DNA of 64,000 nucleotides from Casuarina equisetifolia (Eukaryota; Streptophyta; Magnoliopsida; Fagales; Casuarinaceae). The stretch lies in NCBI GenBank assembly GCA_028551475.1, contig CM052354.1:6245391-6309390 (forward strand), given 5' to 3'. Positions 35,491-47,083 of the stretch are shown here, in pieces. The number at the start of each line of letters is the position of its first letter. Within the stretch, counting starts at the first letter, position 1. A program made the position numbers and the translations under genes. Under the pieces are notes generated by a model that saw nothing but the letters and a program-made list of their open reading frames with translations, ran no database searches and was not told the origin of the DNA.

Positions 35491-35595
35491 ATAGCTTTGC
35501 ATAAAATGTTGCTTACGGCTTTAACTTTAGCAGTATTAGCTGCATCAAAATCCTGCTCAAATTGCAACAAGACATGTAGACCGTGCTAATAACAA
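35491..35595 (+). pseudogene. WAK-like exon-1 relic in unit C
   Basis: ATAGCTTTGCATAAAATG, then LLTALTLAVLAAS and a CNKTCRP-like Cys pair. It shares the ATA at the start-codon position with units A and B. Confidence 0.72.
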
Positions 35596-36207
35596 AAAGT
35601 AATTTAGTTTTCTTATATCTCTAACTGATTTAGTTTCCATTAAAAATCATAACAACAATTTCTTTTTTCTAATAATTATTATGACAGTTTACCAAATAAT
35701 AGAGCATGGACAAATTCTCAATTCATCCTTAAAAATAACTTAAGAAAATCTTTATCTAATAAAATCATTATTTTAGTTTTATCCCTAATTTTGATTTCAC
35801 AAAAATAGGTCTCCACTTTATTATTCATCTCATATTTCTGAGATGAAGTACCACCATCAAACCTATTCCATTTCTCATTCTACATAAAAGTTATCAAAAG
35901 AATATGCAAGTTATATAACCTTGAAACTAGTCATTGACCAATAAACTGTAGGGCCTTTTCTTCTAATAATGTCTTTCACTTATTTCTTTGTTTCTTGTTT
36001 CCCACAAATGCATAGATGAGTTGCTGATTGAATCAGTAAAGCTTGTTAGTAGTAAGGGAAACATCTTTTTTATTTAGTCCTCAACGTGACAGTAGAAAAA
36101 CTCTATTTTTTCAATTTTTTGTGAAAAGAGTTTATCAGAAACAGAAAAATAACCAGTCCTTTCTTTACAATTTCCCCTTTTCTATTCCTTATTTTTAATG
36201 AAATAAA

Positions 36208-37571
36208 TGATAACTCTATTTTTATAGAGTTATTTTACCTAATTTAAATAATAAATTATCTAATGCTTGTGAGAAAATATTTGAATTCCTCTTTATTTAC
36301 TTAAATTTGTCTTGTTTTTGTAGCATAAGGAGGCATGAAGAAAAAGGACAAGCATGGAGAACCTAGTACTTATTATATGGCAGAAGATGGTCAAATTATC
36401 AAGGTGAAGGAAATCAAGATGGGCTTGGGCTTTGGATGATTGTTATTAGATTTTTATTGTTATTGGGTTTTTTAAATAATTAGAAAACCTAGTCCTATTA
36501 GGAGTCCAAAGCCTAATTAATATAGAACTCTAAAACCCAATTGTATTGGGAATCCAAAACCCAATTCTATTAGGATAAGGAGAAAGTTCTAGATCCCAGA
36601 CCTTATATAAAGGAGGACCACTGCATAAGGAAGGGGAGAAGGAGAAGGGAGAGAGAAAAGAAGGTGCCGCTGAAACCAAGGAGGAAATTAAGTACAATTC
36701 AAGAGAGAGGCCAAGAATTCAAGATTTCTTGAAGAGAAGACAAAAAGGGTGACAGACTTCTTGTTCTTGGATTCAAGATGCCTTCTTTGTTTTTTATTAT
36801 TGTTCTTCCTCATTATTTCATTATGTTCTAAACTTCTTTTGTTAGAGCGAAGATGTAGCCTAACTATGATGATGTGAATCCTATAAGTTTTTATGTTTTG
36901 CAAGATAGTTTATTTATGTGAGTTATATATTATTATGCTTAATGCTTTTAAGTGATTGGCCACCACTTGAATGATTTGATATGCATGTTAGAGACTGAAA
37001 GGTAATAATATGCAATTGTTTCTTATAATATATAACCATGAATTAAATGTGGATAGACATATACCATGTTATTTGTGTGGCTTTGGGTGATAAGATGACC
37101 GAAAGATTTATTGTAAACTAGGAATATTCACAGATCCTAATGCATTTGGTTTGTTTCAATTCACATATAGAGATATAGTGAATTAATGAACTAAATAGGT
37201 TTACTATACCTAGACATAGGATAGTAAATAAATTAGGAAATTCCGCCATCACATAGATAATATCATTCTTGCAGGCATAAACTATGGAAATTCATATCTA
37301 GTAGTTATGGTGAAATCGGAAGCTCTAACATGTGTCTCATCTTGATTTTTCTTACTTGGATCCAATTTTAATTAGTATTGAGTTTTCGTTTTAGAAATTT
37401 TAAATTTTAATTCATCTTCAACAATATTTTGATTTGCTAGATAAATTTTAGGATTAATTCATCATTAGTACTTAATTAGTTCAGTATTCACCAATCTTCG
37501 TGGGACGATACTTTTCTCATCATTATATTACTTGTTCGACATGTTCACTTGCATCTAAATTTCACCGAACA
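36208..37571 (+). mobile_element. Solo LTR, probably Ty3-type (Tat/Ogre- or Athila-like)
   Basis: It begins TGATAACTCTATTTTTATAG and ends in CA, flanked by the 5-bp repeat ATAAA (36203-36207 and 37572-37576). Length is 1364 bp. It contains a TATATAAAGGAGG promoter-like stretch near 36605. Its 3' end (CGTGGGACGATAC, then TTACTTG, then CACTTGCATC) resembles that of large Ty3 elements. No internal region or second LTR is present. Units A (about 29640) and B (about 33120) have the empty site. The family call rests on memory of LTR ends. Confidence 0.82.
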
Positions 37572-37631
37572 ATAAACATTCCTTTAATTATAAAAAAATA
37601 ATGATTCCAAGTTATGGTTACCCCTTTTCTA

Positions 37632-37985
37632 TTCCCTTCCCTTTTAATCAATAGAAAACTAACTATTTCGAGTCAAGGTCTCCCCCTTCTCTCTCTCCCT
37701 AGTCGTTTACTCCCTTTTCTAGACATTTTTCAAAGCTACATTCAATCTACGCACCTTTGCCCCACTATCCATACTTTCACCAGCGTCAATGTGAAAGGAT
37801 TGAATGCAGCTTTGAAAAATGTCAAGAAAATAGACAAAGGAGAAAGAGAAGGGAAGGGAATGAAAGGGAGGGTAGGAATGAGACTGGGAATAGTTACTTT
37901 TTCATTGATTAAAGGGAATGAAAAAAAAAAAAAGGGGGAAGACCTTGACTCCGATCTTTCACTTTTCTATTGAGTAAAGCAATAA
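37632..37985. repeat. Foldback element, unit C
   Basis: ACATTTTTCAAAGCTACATTCAA at 37723-37745 pairs with TTGAATGCAGCTTTGAAAAATG at 37800-37821, with the outer arms as in units A and B. Confidence 0.72.
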
Positions 37986-39145
37986 CACAATAAAAATATT
38001 ATTTTATAAACATTTTTTCATAAAATGGCTGCTTTAATAATGGAGCAATGTCATCTCCTTTTATCAAAATCAATCATAAAAATTTCATATAGAGTTACAA
38101 AAAATTATTGAAAGAAGATATAGGTATAAAAGTGAGGTTCCAAGCCCCCATTGTAAGTGTAGTGTTGTATGAAAAATAAGTTTCATATAAAGTTCCATAG
38201 AATTTTTAAGAGAGCAATGTTATCTACTTTTTTTTTAAACCAATTAGAAGAATTGTGGACTAAACATTCTTACTAACAATGCTAGGTTTGATTCCCTAAA
38301 GCTAAGGGATTTGAAGAAGATATTGTACTTAAAAATCTATGCTTGATGATTTCTAAAATGGAATATTAATGCATCAAGTTATTCAAAAAGTTGTCTTGGA
38401 GGGGGAAGAACAAAGAAAAGAAAGGAAAAGGTGATTAGGAATGATATCAAGTTAATTTTTAAAAAAGTTATCTTATAAAGAAAGATATCATTTTTAAATA
38501 GCAAGAATATTATAATAACATTGAAATGATATAAATCATATACTATTGTTATTATGGTCTATCTCTACAAGTGGGGAGACCATAGGGATTTTATTTTGCC
38601 TACAAAGAAATATGCATTATTCTAATTTTGATTTAATGTTTTTATTTATTTATTTTTTGGTTAAGTAGAGAGGAAGGTGGTTGTGTTTCTTTGCATACCA
38701 ATTCTTTGAGCTAGTTCTCTCTAGTAGTTTCATTGAGCTGTTAGGTATGAGATATTTTGATGTTATGTTAAGTAATTTATTTCATTTATAAAGTTGGCTT
38801 ATAAAGATGAAATTATTTGTTTATATATAGTGGTTTTTATAATAAGTTCTAAGTAATATATGCATTTCAACATTACTTCTTTATAGCAGTAGTAAGTTGA
38901 TGTTATGAGTTTATTTTTCCTTAAAATTGGACTGAAAGTAAGAGAAGTTATCATGCTGGATTGGAGGAGTAAAGCCGTACTAAGAGCTAGCGTACCCAAG
39001 CCGATGAGAGAAACATAGCAGACAAAAAAAAATATATAGACCAGGTTATTTTTAGTTGAAATAAATAAGTAGACCAGGTTTTACCTAAAACAAATAGAAA
39101 AACAGGCTTTATAAATTTTTTTATTGTTATAATAACTTATAATAA

Positions 39146-39483
39146 GAGGACCAAGTTTAGACCTTATGTGATCTAACAAGTAAAACTCGAAAGGAGAAAC
39201 GACTATCATGCCGTCAAGTACATGCATTGCCTTCTTTTTATTTTTTTTATTTTTTATTTTTTGGTTTGTGTAGTTCACCCTTGTCCATTTGGCCAACACA
39301 TCTTACATCATTATAAGCTTTCTAGACGTATTCTTTTAGTTCGCCATGCCTCGGTTTTTTTATTTTTCCCCCTTCTTTTTATTGTTTATCCAATACTGAG
39401 TCTCGCCACCAATACTTGCCTTCTATAAAGAGAAGGTCGCTGGGGCACCGAGAAACTAAATTCAGACAAAGAAAAGGCAAGCG
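39146..39483 (+). promoter_or_regulatory. Promoter of the WAK-like gene
   Basis: The first ~190 bases match the starts of units B and C. They then diverge into a pyrimidine-rich stretch and a TATA box, CTATAAAG, at 39423-39430, about 55 bases before the ATG, implying a very short leader. The TATA-bearing part is not obviously kept in the repeat units. Confidence 0.65.
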
Positions 39484-42400
39484 ATGGCTTTGCGTGGAAT
39501 ATTTTTTCAAGAACTGCTACTTGGGGCGCTAATCCTAGCAGCAGTAGTAGCGACAGAAATCAATTCGAGCTGCAACAGAAAATGTGGATCGGTTTCCATC
39601 CCCTACCCATTTGGAACCAGCGAAGACTGTCACCTTGATCCATCTTTTCTCATCACTTGTAACCAGACGTTCAACCCTCCACAGCCTTTTCTGGGCACCA
39701 GTAATATAGAGGTCCTCGACATATCGCTGAATGGTGAATTGCGTGTGTCAAACTGGGTCGCCCGACGTTGCTATAGCGAGAATGGCAACGAACCTTGGCT
39801 CAGATTAACCAAGTTTCTCGTGTCATATAAGAAGAACAAGTTCACTGCAGTTGGGTGTAACACTGTTGCTTATATTAGAGGCAGGGCTGCACAAAGGAAT
39901 TTCACAACTGGATGCGTCTCCCGTTGCGACGGTATTGACGGTGTGGTCAACAGTTCTTGCAATGGTGTTGGTTGTTGCCAGTCATCTATACCGAAAAGTA
40001 TTACTTCCTTTAATGTATATTTTGGGACCTTGAACAACCGCGTTAATGTCACGAGCTTTAATCCATGTAGTTTTGGTTTTGTCATAGAAGAAGAAGCATA
40101 TAAATTTTCTATTTCAGATCTTGTGAATTTACAGTATAGAGAGAGAGTTCCTTTGATGCTTGATTGGACAGTTGGAAATGAAACGTGCTCAGAGGCTCAG
40201 AAAAATCAGACAAATTATGCATGTAAGTCAGCATTTAGCGAATGTTACAGTTCCACCAATGGTCTTGGGTATCGCTGTCGTTGCTTCAAAGGCTATAGTG
40301 GGAACCCATACCTTCCCGGTGGTTGCAGAGGTAACAGTAGAAATTTTGTTTATTAAACAATTTATTCTTAATTTTTGAGATCCTTTTTTCTTTAAAACTA
40401 GTATTTAATGAAAAGATATGTTTTTCATTTTACATAAAAATTTTGATAAAGATTTAAATGGTCTCAATTTTTTTTTTATAAAATCATCTTATAAAGAGGA
40501 ACTATATTTTTATTTTAAAATAAATAAATAAATAAAATTAGACAATATAAAATAGCTCAAACCATTTTTAACGTATTTTATTTTTATTTCTCAAGTCTTG
40601 AATAGGGTAGTTCTCAGCTAAATGAGCATAGAAAGATGTGTTGCTTTCGTGTTAAGTCTGATAGACTATACTGTGATTCAAATATTGATGAGTGCAAAAT
40701 TTCAAACCCTTGTGGTAGCATAGAACAATGCATAAACGTCAATGGGACTTTCAAATGTGTTTGTCCGAAGGGATACAAAGAATATAGGTGGAGAGGTCAA
40801 ACGGTGTGCAGCCCTAAAGGTGTCAATTCTAGGAGCTTTGCTTTTATACTCGGTAAGTAAATAAGAATTCTAGTATAATTTTTCAGACTATCTTTTTTAC
40901 AAGGTCTCCTTATTCTTTTATCCTAAATTGTAGAAGTTAAAAGGTTTAAGACTCAATTCAAAAAATTAGCTTAAAAATTAAAGGGTTATCTTTTTCTTTT
41001 ATGTTTCATTTTGGAGATATTTTCTTTCATTGTAAGATTTTCATTATGTACACAATAGGCTCTTTTGGCCTTTTGCAATTTGATTTAATAAGGCCTTCTT
41101 TAGGGATACAAAGAAGAGAAAAAGGAAGTTCTACATAGGAAGCAAAATATTTATAGATGTAAATTTTCGCACTTCTGTTTGAAAAAAGGAAATCAAAGTT
41201 CCAATGTACATGATAATAGGACTATTCTTTACTTTTTTGGATGGCCTCTTACTATGAAATATTATTAAAACAATAGAAAATGAATACAGGTTCCCACTTA
41301 GTAATACCATAATTTAAGACAAGTGGGATTTCATCAAGATTTAAAAAAAAAAAAAGAAGAAAAACCATCCAAAAAATTTGGAATCCACAAATAAAATATG
41401 CAAAAATCCTTTAAAAGTATTATTCTATTGAATAATTATTAAGAAAATGTTGAAGCACACTTGATATGAATTAATGGTAAAACCTAAACCTGATACAAAA
41501 ATATTATATAACAAACTTTACTAAAGAAAAGTTAAAATCAAAACCTTCATTTTCAAATTTTACACAACATTGGTTTAAAGATTAGTTAATTATCATGACA
41601 ATCCACCTTCTTGAAACTTTTTTAGCTAATTGATTTTCAAGTAATGCTTCAACTAACTTTATTTGGTTTTCATACGATGCATCAATTAGCTAAAGCACAA
41701 AACAACCAAGATCGAATCCCATTTTCTTTCTTTTAAATCCAGTGCCTTTCCCCCAAACCTTTTTTTTGTTATATTTTTTTTTCTGAATTTTCATAATAGT
41801 TTGTAATATGATTGACATTTTATAGATTTTGTATTCAAGTGTTATAGATAATATGATGGATTACACTAGTTAGGAAATAATCTAAACTCAACACTATTTT
41901 TGAAATATTACTTATATTTAGAAGCTTCTATGTCAATTATTCATAGAGATGTAAAATTTATAAACATATTTCTAGATAAGAATCTTATAATAAAAGAAGC
42001 TAACCTAAGAGCTTCAAAATTGATTTCTATGAATGATAAGCAAGCAACCTTTTTGAAGAAAGAAACTTATGGGGTACTTCAATTCATAATTTATCCAATT
42101 GATGAACTAACTGAAAAATATTATATCTATAGTTTTGGCATTGTTTTGAAAAAATTAATTTCTAGGATAGGATATGAAATGAAATAAAGCTTGCTATGCA
42201 TTTTGTTCCTACAATAAAAGATAAAAGAGAACTAATTACTTCAAATTCTTGACACTTATATTATAAAAAAGGTTAATATTGATGAACTAAGGAAGTTGTT
42301 AATCTTGTAAAAAGGTGCTTAAGCATAATAGCGGAGGATAGGTCCTTTGCAACGGAAGAACTTTTTACAACAAAGTAATAGTTAACCAGGATTAAATTTC

Positions 42401-44091
42401 CTGCATAATTTATTTTTTAATGAAGTTATTGGGCAATTTTGGTACATCAATTTACATCTTGCATGTGCATTTAAGTCCTTAAGTTTTCTTCCATTATAAG
42501 GCCAACCTATAATAGATAGGCTAAATTAAAATAAATTGATATTGAAAGGTGTCCAATATTAGATGACCCATTATAGCATATCCTATTTTTTTTGAATATT
42601 AAAATCATTAATAAATATTAACAAATCTCTTCATGCAAGATAGCTTGTTAGACATTTTAGCACTAAAAAAAAATGTCCCTTTATTTAAATGTTAATGTTA
42701 GAATAGTAAACTACATAATCAATATTTATTATTTATTATGAACCTAAAATTTTATAATAGATAATGATTTATATGATATCAAAACCTTAATCTCAAAATT
42801 TACTTTAAAATTTCTTTTTATTTCAGTGACAAGGTCAAAACCATTATTATTTTATTGGATTCAATAACATGATCCTATTTCATTGCATGGTGTAGGTCTT
42901 AGCACTAGTGTTGGGTTATCAGTTTTACTTGTTAGTGGATGGTTATCTTACAAAATAATAAAGAGAAAGAGGAGGATCAAACAAGAGAAGAAGTTCTTCA
43001 AGAGAAATGGTGGTTTATTGCTACAACGACAATTATTTTCTCATGAAGCCAATATTGAAAATATCAAATTATTTACTTCAAAAGATTTGGAAAAGGCCAC
43101 AGATCATTTTAATGTGAATAGAATACTTAGCTAAGGGGGGCAAGGCACTGTTTACAAAGGCATGTTAGAAGATGGAAGAATTGTAGCTGTGAAAAGGTCT
43201 CAAGTAATTGATGAAGGAAAACTCCAAGAATTTATTAATGAAGTGGTCATTCTTTCACAAATTAATCACAGAAATGTGGTAAAGCTAATTGGTTGTTGCT
43301 TAGAAACTAAAGTTCCCTTACTAGTTTATGAATATATTCCCAATGGAACCCTTGCCCAACATCTTGGTAATCAAAGTGAAGAGTTATTATTAACATGGGA
43401 TATTCGCTTACAAATTGCAATTGAAGTTGTAGAAGCACTCTATTATTTACATTCAATAGCTTCCTCACCTATTTACCATTGAGACATGAAGTCTACAAAC
43501 ATACTCTTAGACAATAAGTATAGAGCTAAAATAGCAGACTTTGGGATTTCAAGATCAATTACTATTGATCAAACACACCTAACCACACAAGTACATGACA
43601 CTTGTGGATACTTGGACCCTCAATATTTCCAATCAAGTCAATTTACAAAAAAAAGTGATGTATATAGTTTTGGTGTAGTCTTTGCTGAGCTATTAACCGG
43701 AGAAAAAGTAATCTCTTCAACAAGGATAGAAAAAAGTTTAGCCACATATTTTGTTGAATCAGTTGAAGGGAACAAGTTATTTGATATCCTTGATAATCAA
43801 GTTTTGAAAGACGATAAGAAGGAAGAAAAAATTACAATTGCAAATCTTACAAAAAGATGCTTGAACTTAAATGGGAAGGGGCGACCTTCAATGAAAGAAG
43901 TTGTAATGGAGTTAGAAGCTATTCAAATATCACGAAAAGGTCTTAAAACTCATGAAAGTCATAAAGAGCTTGAATATATCAAAACTAAAATAGACAAGTC
44001 TTGGGTCATTGCTACTATATCAACCTTTGGCATAGATGGTGGTACAAGCTCATCTTCAAGTACTTGTCCACTATTATTTTCATCAAGGTGA
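39484..44091 (+). pseudogene. Wall-associated kinase-like (WAKL) gene, 3 exons, inactivated
   Basis: Exon 1 (39484-40330) encodes a signal peptide (LLLGALILAAVVAT), the galacturonan-binding GUB_WAK region (CNRKCGSVSIPYPFG) and an EGF-like end (YRCRCFKGYSGNPYLPGGC). Exon 2 (40682-40819) encodes a second EGF-like module (DIDECKISNPCG, CVCPKGY). Exon 3 (42898-44091) encodes a transmembrane span (SVGLSVLLVSGWLSYKI), the WAK juxtamembrane (NGGLLLQ) and a kinase: [31 protein letters not shown]. Exon phases agree (1 and 1). The normal product is a plasma-membrane receptor kinase binding pectin. Lesions: the exon-2 acceptor reads AA instead of AG (40680-40681), a stop lies in the glycine loop (43132-43134), and a stop stands at the Arg of the HRD motif (43480-43482). 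The rest of the kinase is well kept, so inactivation looks recent. Confidence 0.9.
41905..42380 (+). pseudogene. Second WAK kinase-lobe fragment inside intron 2 of the WAKL gene
   Basis: SIIHRDVKFINIFLDKNL, ELTEKYYIYSFGIVLKKLIS and, after interruptions, LVKRCLSIIAEDRSFATEEL follow the order of a WAK kinase C-lobe (HRDVKSTNILLD, TEKSDVYSFGVVL, AKRCL..ERP). It lies on the same strand, 0.5 kb before the host gene's own exon 3, and is much more diverged than that exon. It may be the remains of an earlier kinase exon left by unequal exchange. DFG has become EAN. Confidence 0.82.
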
Positions 44092-45337
44092 ATGGAGAGC
44101 TTATTTGCTAATATTTATTGAGTTTGATATCATGCGCTGCATCATTACTACTTTTTTGCTTTCTAATTAAAATGTCAACAATTATTTATGAGTATTTTCA
44201 TTTATATGGATTTTTTTATGAATATATATATCTTATTCGTAATGTTTGAATTACAAAAGCTTATGGACATTTTCAGCATTAAAACCCACATTTATGCATG
44301 TAATAAGACCAGAGTTGGAAGTTTCCAAATTTAACTTTAAAAAAAAATGGCATGGAAGGATTAAATATTACTAAACGAAGATGCTACAGCTTTCTTTATT
44401 TTTATTTTTGTGTAATTAATATGACCCAGCTGCAGGGGAAGTAGGCGTTTTAAGGAACAGGAGAGGGAGGAAGGAGCTGCCAATTGGAGTGACTGATCTT
44501 TAGTGATAAAACAGAGATGAAGAGGGAAGAGTTTCACCGCGACAGGACAATTCCTCTCCTGCATCTATTTGCTTTCCTTACAGCTATAAATGGTACAAAT
44601 CTTAGCATCTACTCCTGCGAGGTCTGATTCAACGAGCTTCACTGATCCAACGTACATTTGGATAAGTTTTGATAGAAATCAACCATCAATATATCTAGTA
44701 TATGGCTACAATTAGAGTGATTTTCTATTTTTGTTAATTTTTAGACAAATTGGTAGAGTAGCCCACTTCCTCTTTTAGATTTGCTTCTTCGTTAGATATC
44801 GTTGCCTTTTTCATTTACGACTAAGCCTTTTGAATGAGACTCATAAGTGACATGCTTCGGTAAATGACTTTTTTAATTGTTATGATACTCATATAATGTG
44901 ATAATTTTGTGCATAATGAAAGTTTCAGATCAAAATATAATTTTTTATGATAAAATTTAAATTAAATATGCTTTTAACTCTTGATTTAATTTTTGAGTTA
45001 GGCTTTAAACTTTTCAATAATAACAAAATTAATAGGCCATTAATAATACCACATGTCACATGAAAAAACACTTTCATATAGTGTTCGAACAATTTTTGCT
45101 TAGTAATTATGAGTATGAAACTATAAGTCCTTTCTCCATCTTCTGTGACCACTACCCCCTGTCTGTATACCTCAGGTGCTGCCTTGTGGTCCGCCACCTT
45201 GATACACCGCGTTGCAGGATATCTTAGTTCCCATCTCAACCTCCTTAAATTTGTCCTTTGCCTCACTAAGGAAAGCGCCCATGTTTAGCTCGTTTTACAA
45301 GAAAATAATATACCGGATATTGTTTGAATCTTTCTTT

Positions 45338-45373
<36 letters not shown>

Positions 45374-46439
45374 CTTAAAAATTAATATCTTTCTTGTGAA
45401 AGTTAGTTCAAAAGAAAAAAAAATTGTTAATTAGATAAACATATTCTGGTACGATATTCAAATTTAAGTCTAATTTCGGTTCCCTTACTAATAAAAAAAT
45501 TCATGTGAAAAGTATTTTTTCATTAAAAAAATAAATATTTTGAGGAGATTGTGACGTCAAATATCCCAGTCCTAAACGCTTCTCTTACCGGATACCAAAA
45601 AGGAATTGCTCTTCATACCTCCTATCTGGAGGGTCTTTGTACAATCTTCTATGATATGGTGGTATCCAAGTGGCCTTCCTAACAATATGAATTACACTGG
45701 CTCGGCGGGGCCTCTACTAGCTACCAACGAATAGAGTCTCTTAACATATATACATGAACGAATAAAACTAACGGCTGTACAAAAGATTGGGCCAACTAAC
45801 GGGCTAAGGCCCACTAAGTTTAATTAACTCTAATAGGTCAAAGCTTTTACTTATTTAATTATGTGCAATTTTTTTATTAGCTTTGCTCAGTATTTCACTC
45901 ATACTCAGTTATTTTCATTAAAGATAAATTAGGCTTGGATAAATATAAGCCTCTATAAAGTTAAGCGTATATACTATTCAATGTATTTTGTACTTTTATT
46001 TTTGTATTTTGTGAAGTAACCTAATATGTAATATTTTACTTTTTTCTAAGAATTTGGTATATATCTTACTCTTTGTACTTATTCAAGATAAATATTATGT
46101 TCAATTTTATTGGTATTAATAAAACTTGTTAGGGTACCTTCTTTATTTTCAAAAAGTATAAGAGAATAATGTGGCATTTGTGATGGAATCACGAACGCTT
46201 TTAAGTTTCTTACATCTGTATTTTAAAATTTATTAATATAATTTACATTTTTCACAAAAAAAAAAGAATAATAAAAAAGAACTTTGATTTAATTTCTCTA
46301 CAAAAGATTTTCAAAGTGATTTAGTGATATGGTTGCCCAAATCAAAGGAAGAGCCCAACAAGTCATCTTATGTTAGTCTTGGCAGAGTAACGAGACCAAA
46401 AGCTTGTTTCCATGACAACGGTACAGTAATGGGTTGAGC
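44092..46439. other. Intergenic, AT-rich, with a (TA)n run
   Basis: A dinucleotide TA tract lies at about 45341-45371. A less AT-rich patch at 45550-45740 has no recognisable coding content. No gene or element end seen. Confidence 0.4.
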
Positions 46440-47063
46440 TTGCATGTCCGCAGAAGCACTCCTTACGTGATTTCTCTGGAAAAAAGGTGGGTAAGAAAAC
46501 ACTGCAATGTTGAATTCCACAATCGAGGCACAAAACAAAGCACTGATAATAGGGGACAGACAAAATAGTTCCAGACAAGGGGAATTTTTTTGATAACAAC
46601 AGCAAACAAAGGATCAGCAAAGGAAACATCTGAAAAAAAAAAAGTAGTAACAACAGAAAACAACTCCATTGTTATTTTTTTTAGCAACTCTTGAAGGAAA
46701 AGTGTCTTCGCTATTTTAATTTAATTAGTAATTTTTTTTTACAATAACGCTTTTCTGCTCAATTTCTGTTTGAAACTTAGAATACACCAACAATCATTAA
46801 TGCAAAAAACCCAAATCAAACCCACATGCAGATATGCTAAAATTATTAATATCCCACATCCACCTAGACGCACAATAACGAAGAAATTATGATGAACGTG
46901 CAAAATTAGATCCTTGAATCATGTTCAATCCCAAAATCAACTTTCCAATCTGAAAACTAAATTTGCCATTAAAGATCATTAACATTCAATTCTTGTCCGG
47001 GAAGCCACGTCTCACATAATCTCCCATCACGCAATCACTAGAACACGAATGAGGGTGGAAGCC
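46440..47063 (-). pseudogene. Fragment of a VTT-gene copy (intron 1 and exon 1 scrap), copy 1
   Basis: Matches the + strand of the intact VTT gene in the same order: ACAAGGGGAA..TGATAACAAC and AACAAAGGA (gene 1983-2025, here 46574-46620), GCAAAAT.AG.TCCTTGAA and CCCAAAA (gene 3235-3270, here 46900-46940), ATTCTTGTC (gene ~3340, here ~46990), and GGTGGAAGCCAT (gene 3658-3669, here 47054-47065), which codes part of exon 1. Identity is about 75%. All other exons are lost. Confidence 0.6.
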
Positions 47064-47083
47064 ATAATGACGGCTTCCACCCT
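47052..47083. repeat. Hairpin from VTT exon-1 sequence (D1)
   Basis: AGGGTGGAAGCC (47052-47063) and GGCTTCCACCCT (47072-47083) are a perfect 12-bp inverted repeat with an 8-base loop. The arm is the exon-1 phrase of the VTT gene fragment. Confidence 0.85.

Larger units (their letters stand above)
34767..39145 (+). repeat. WAK-locus tandem unit C (contains a solo LTR)
   Basis: Same order of landmarks as unit B, from CAAGTTTAGATAGCGCGTG to the region before the next such sequence at 39149. It carries a 1.36-kb solo LTR and a few small changes of its own (for example 38930-39060). It is directly followed by the WAK-like gene. Confidence 0.88.

Noticed and set aside
45341-45371. (TA)n run as a regulatory element
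   Set aside because: An ordinary microsatellite with no associated gene.
46363-46687. Two overlapping minus-strand Cys/Leu-rich frames
   Set aside because: They overlap the VTT intron-1 match, and the apparent signal-peptide look comes from poly-A/T runs.
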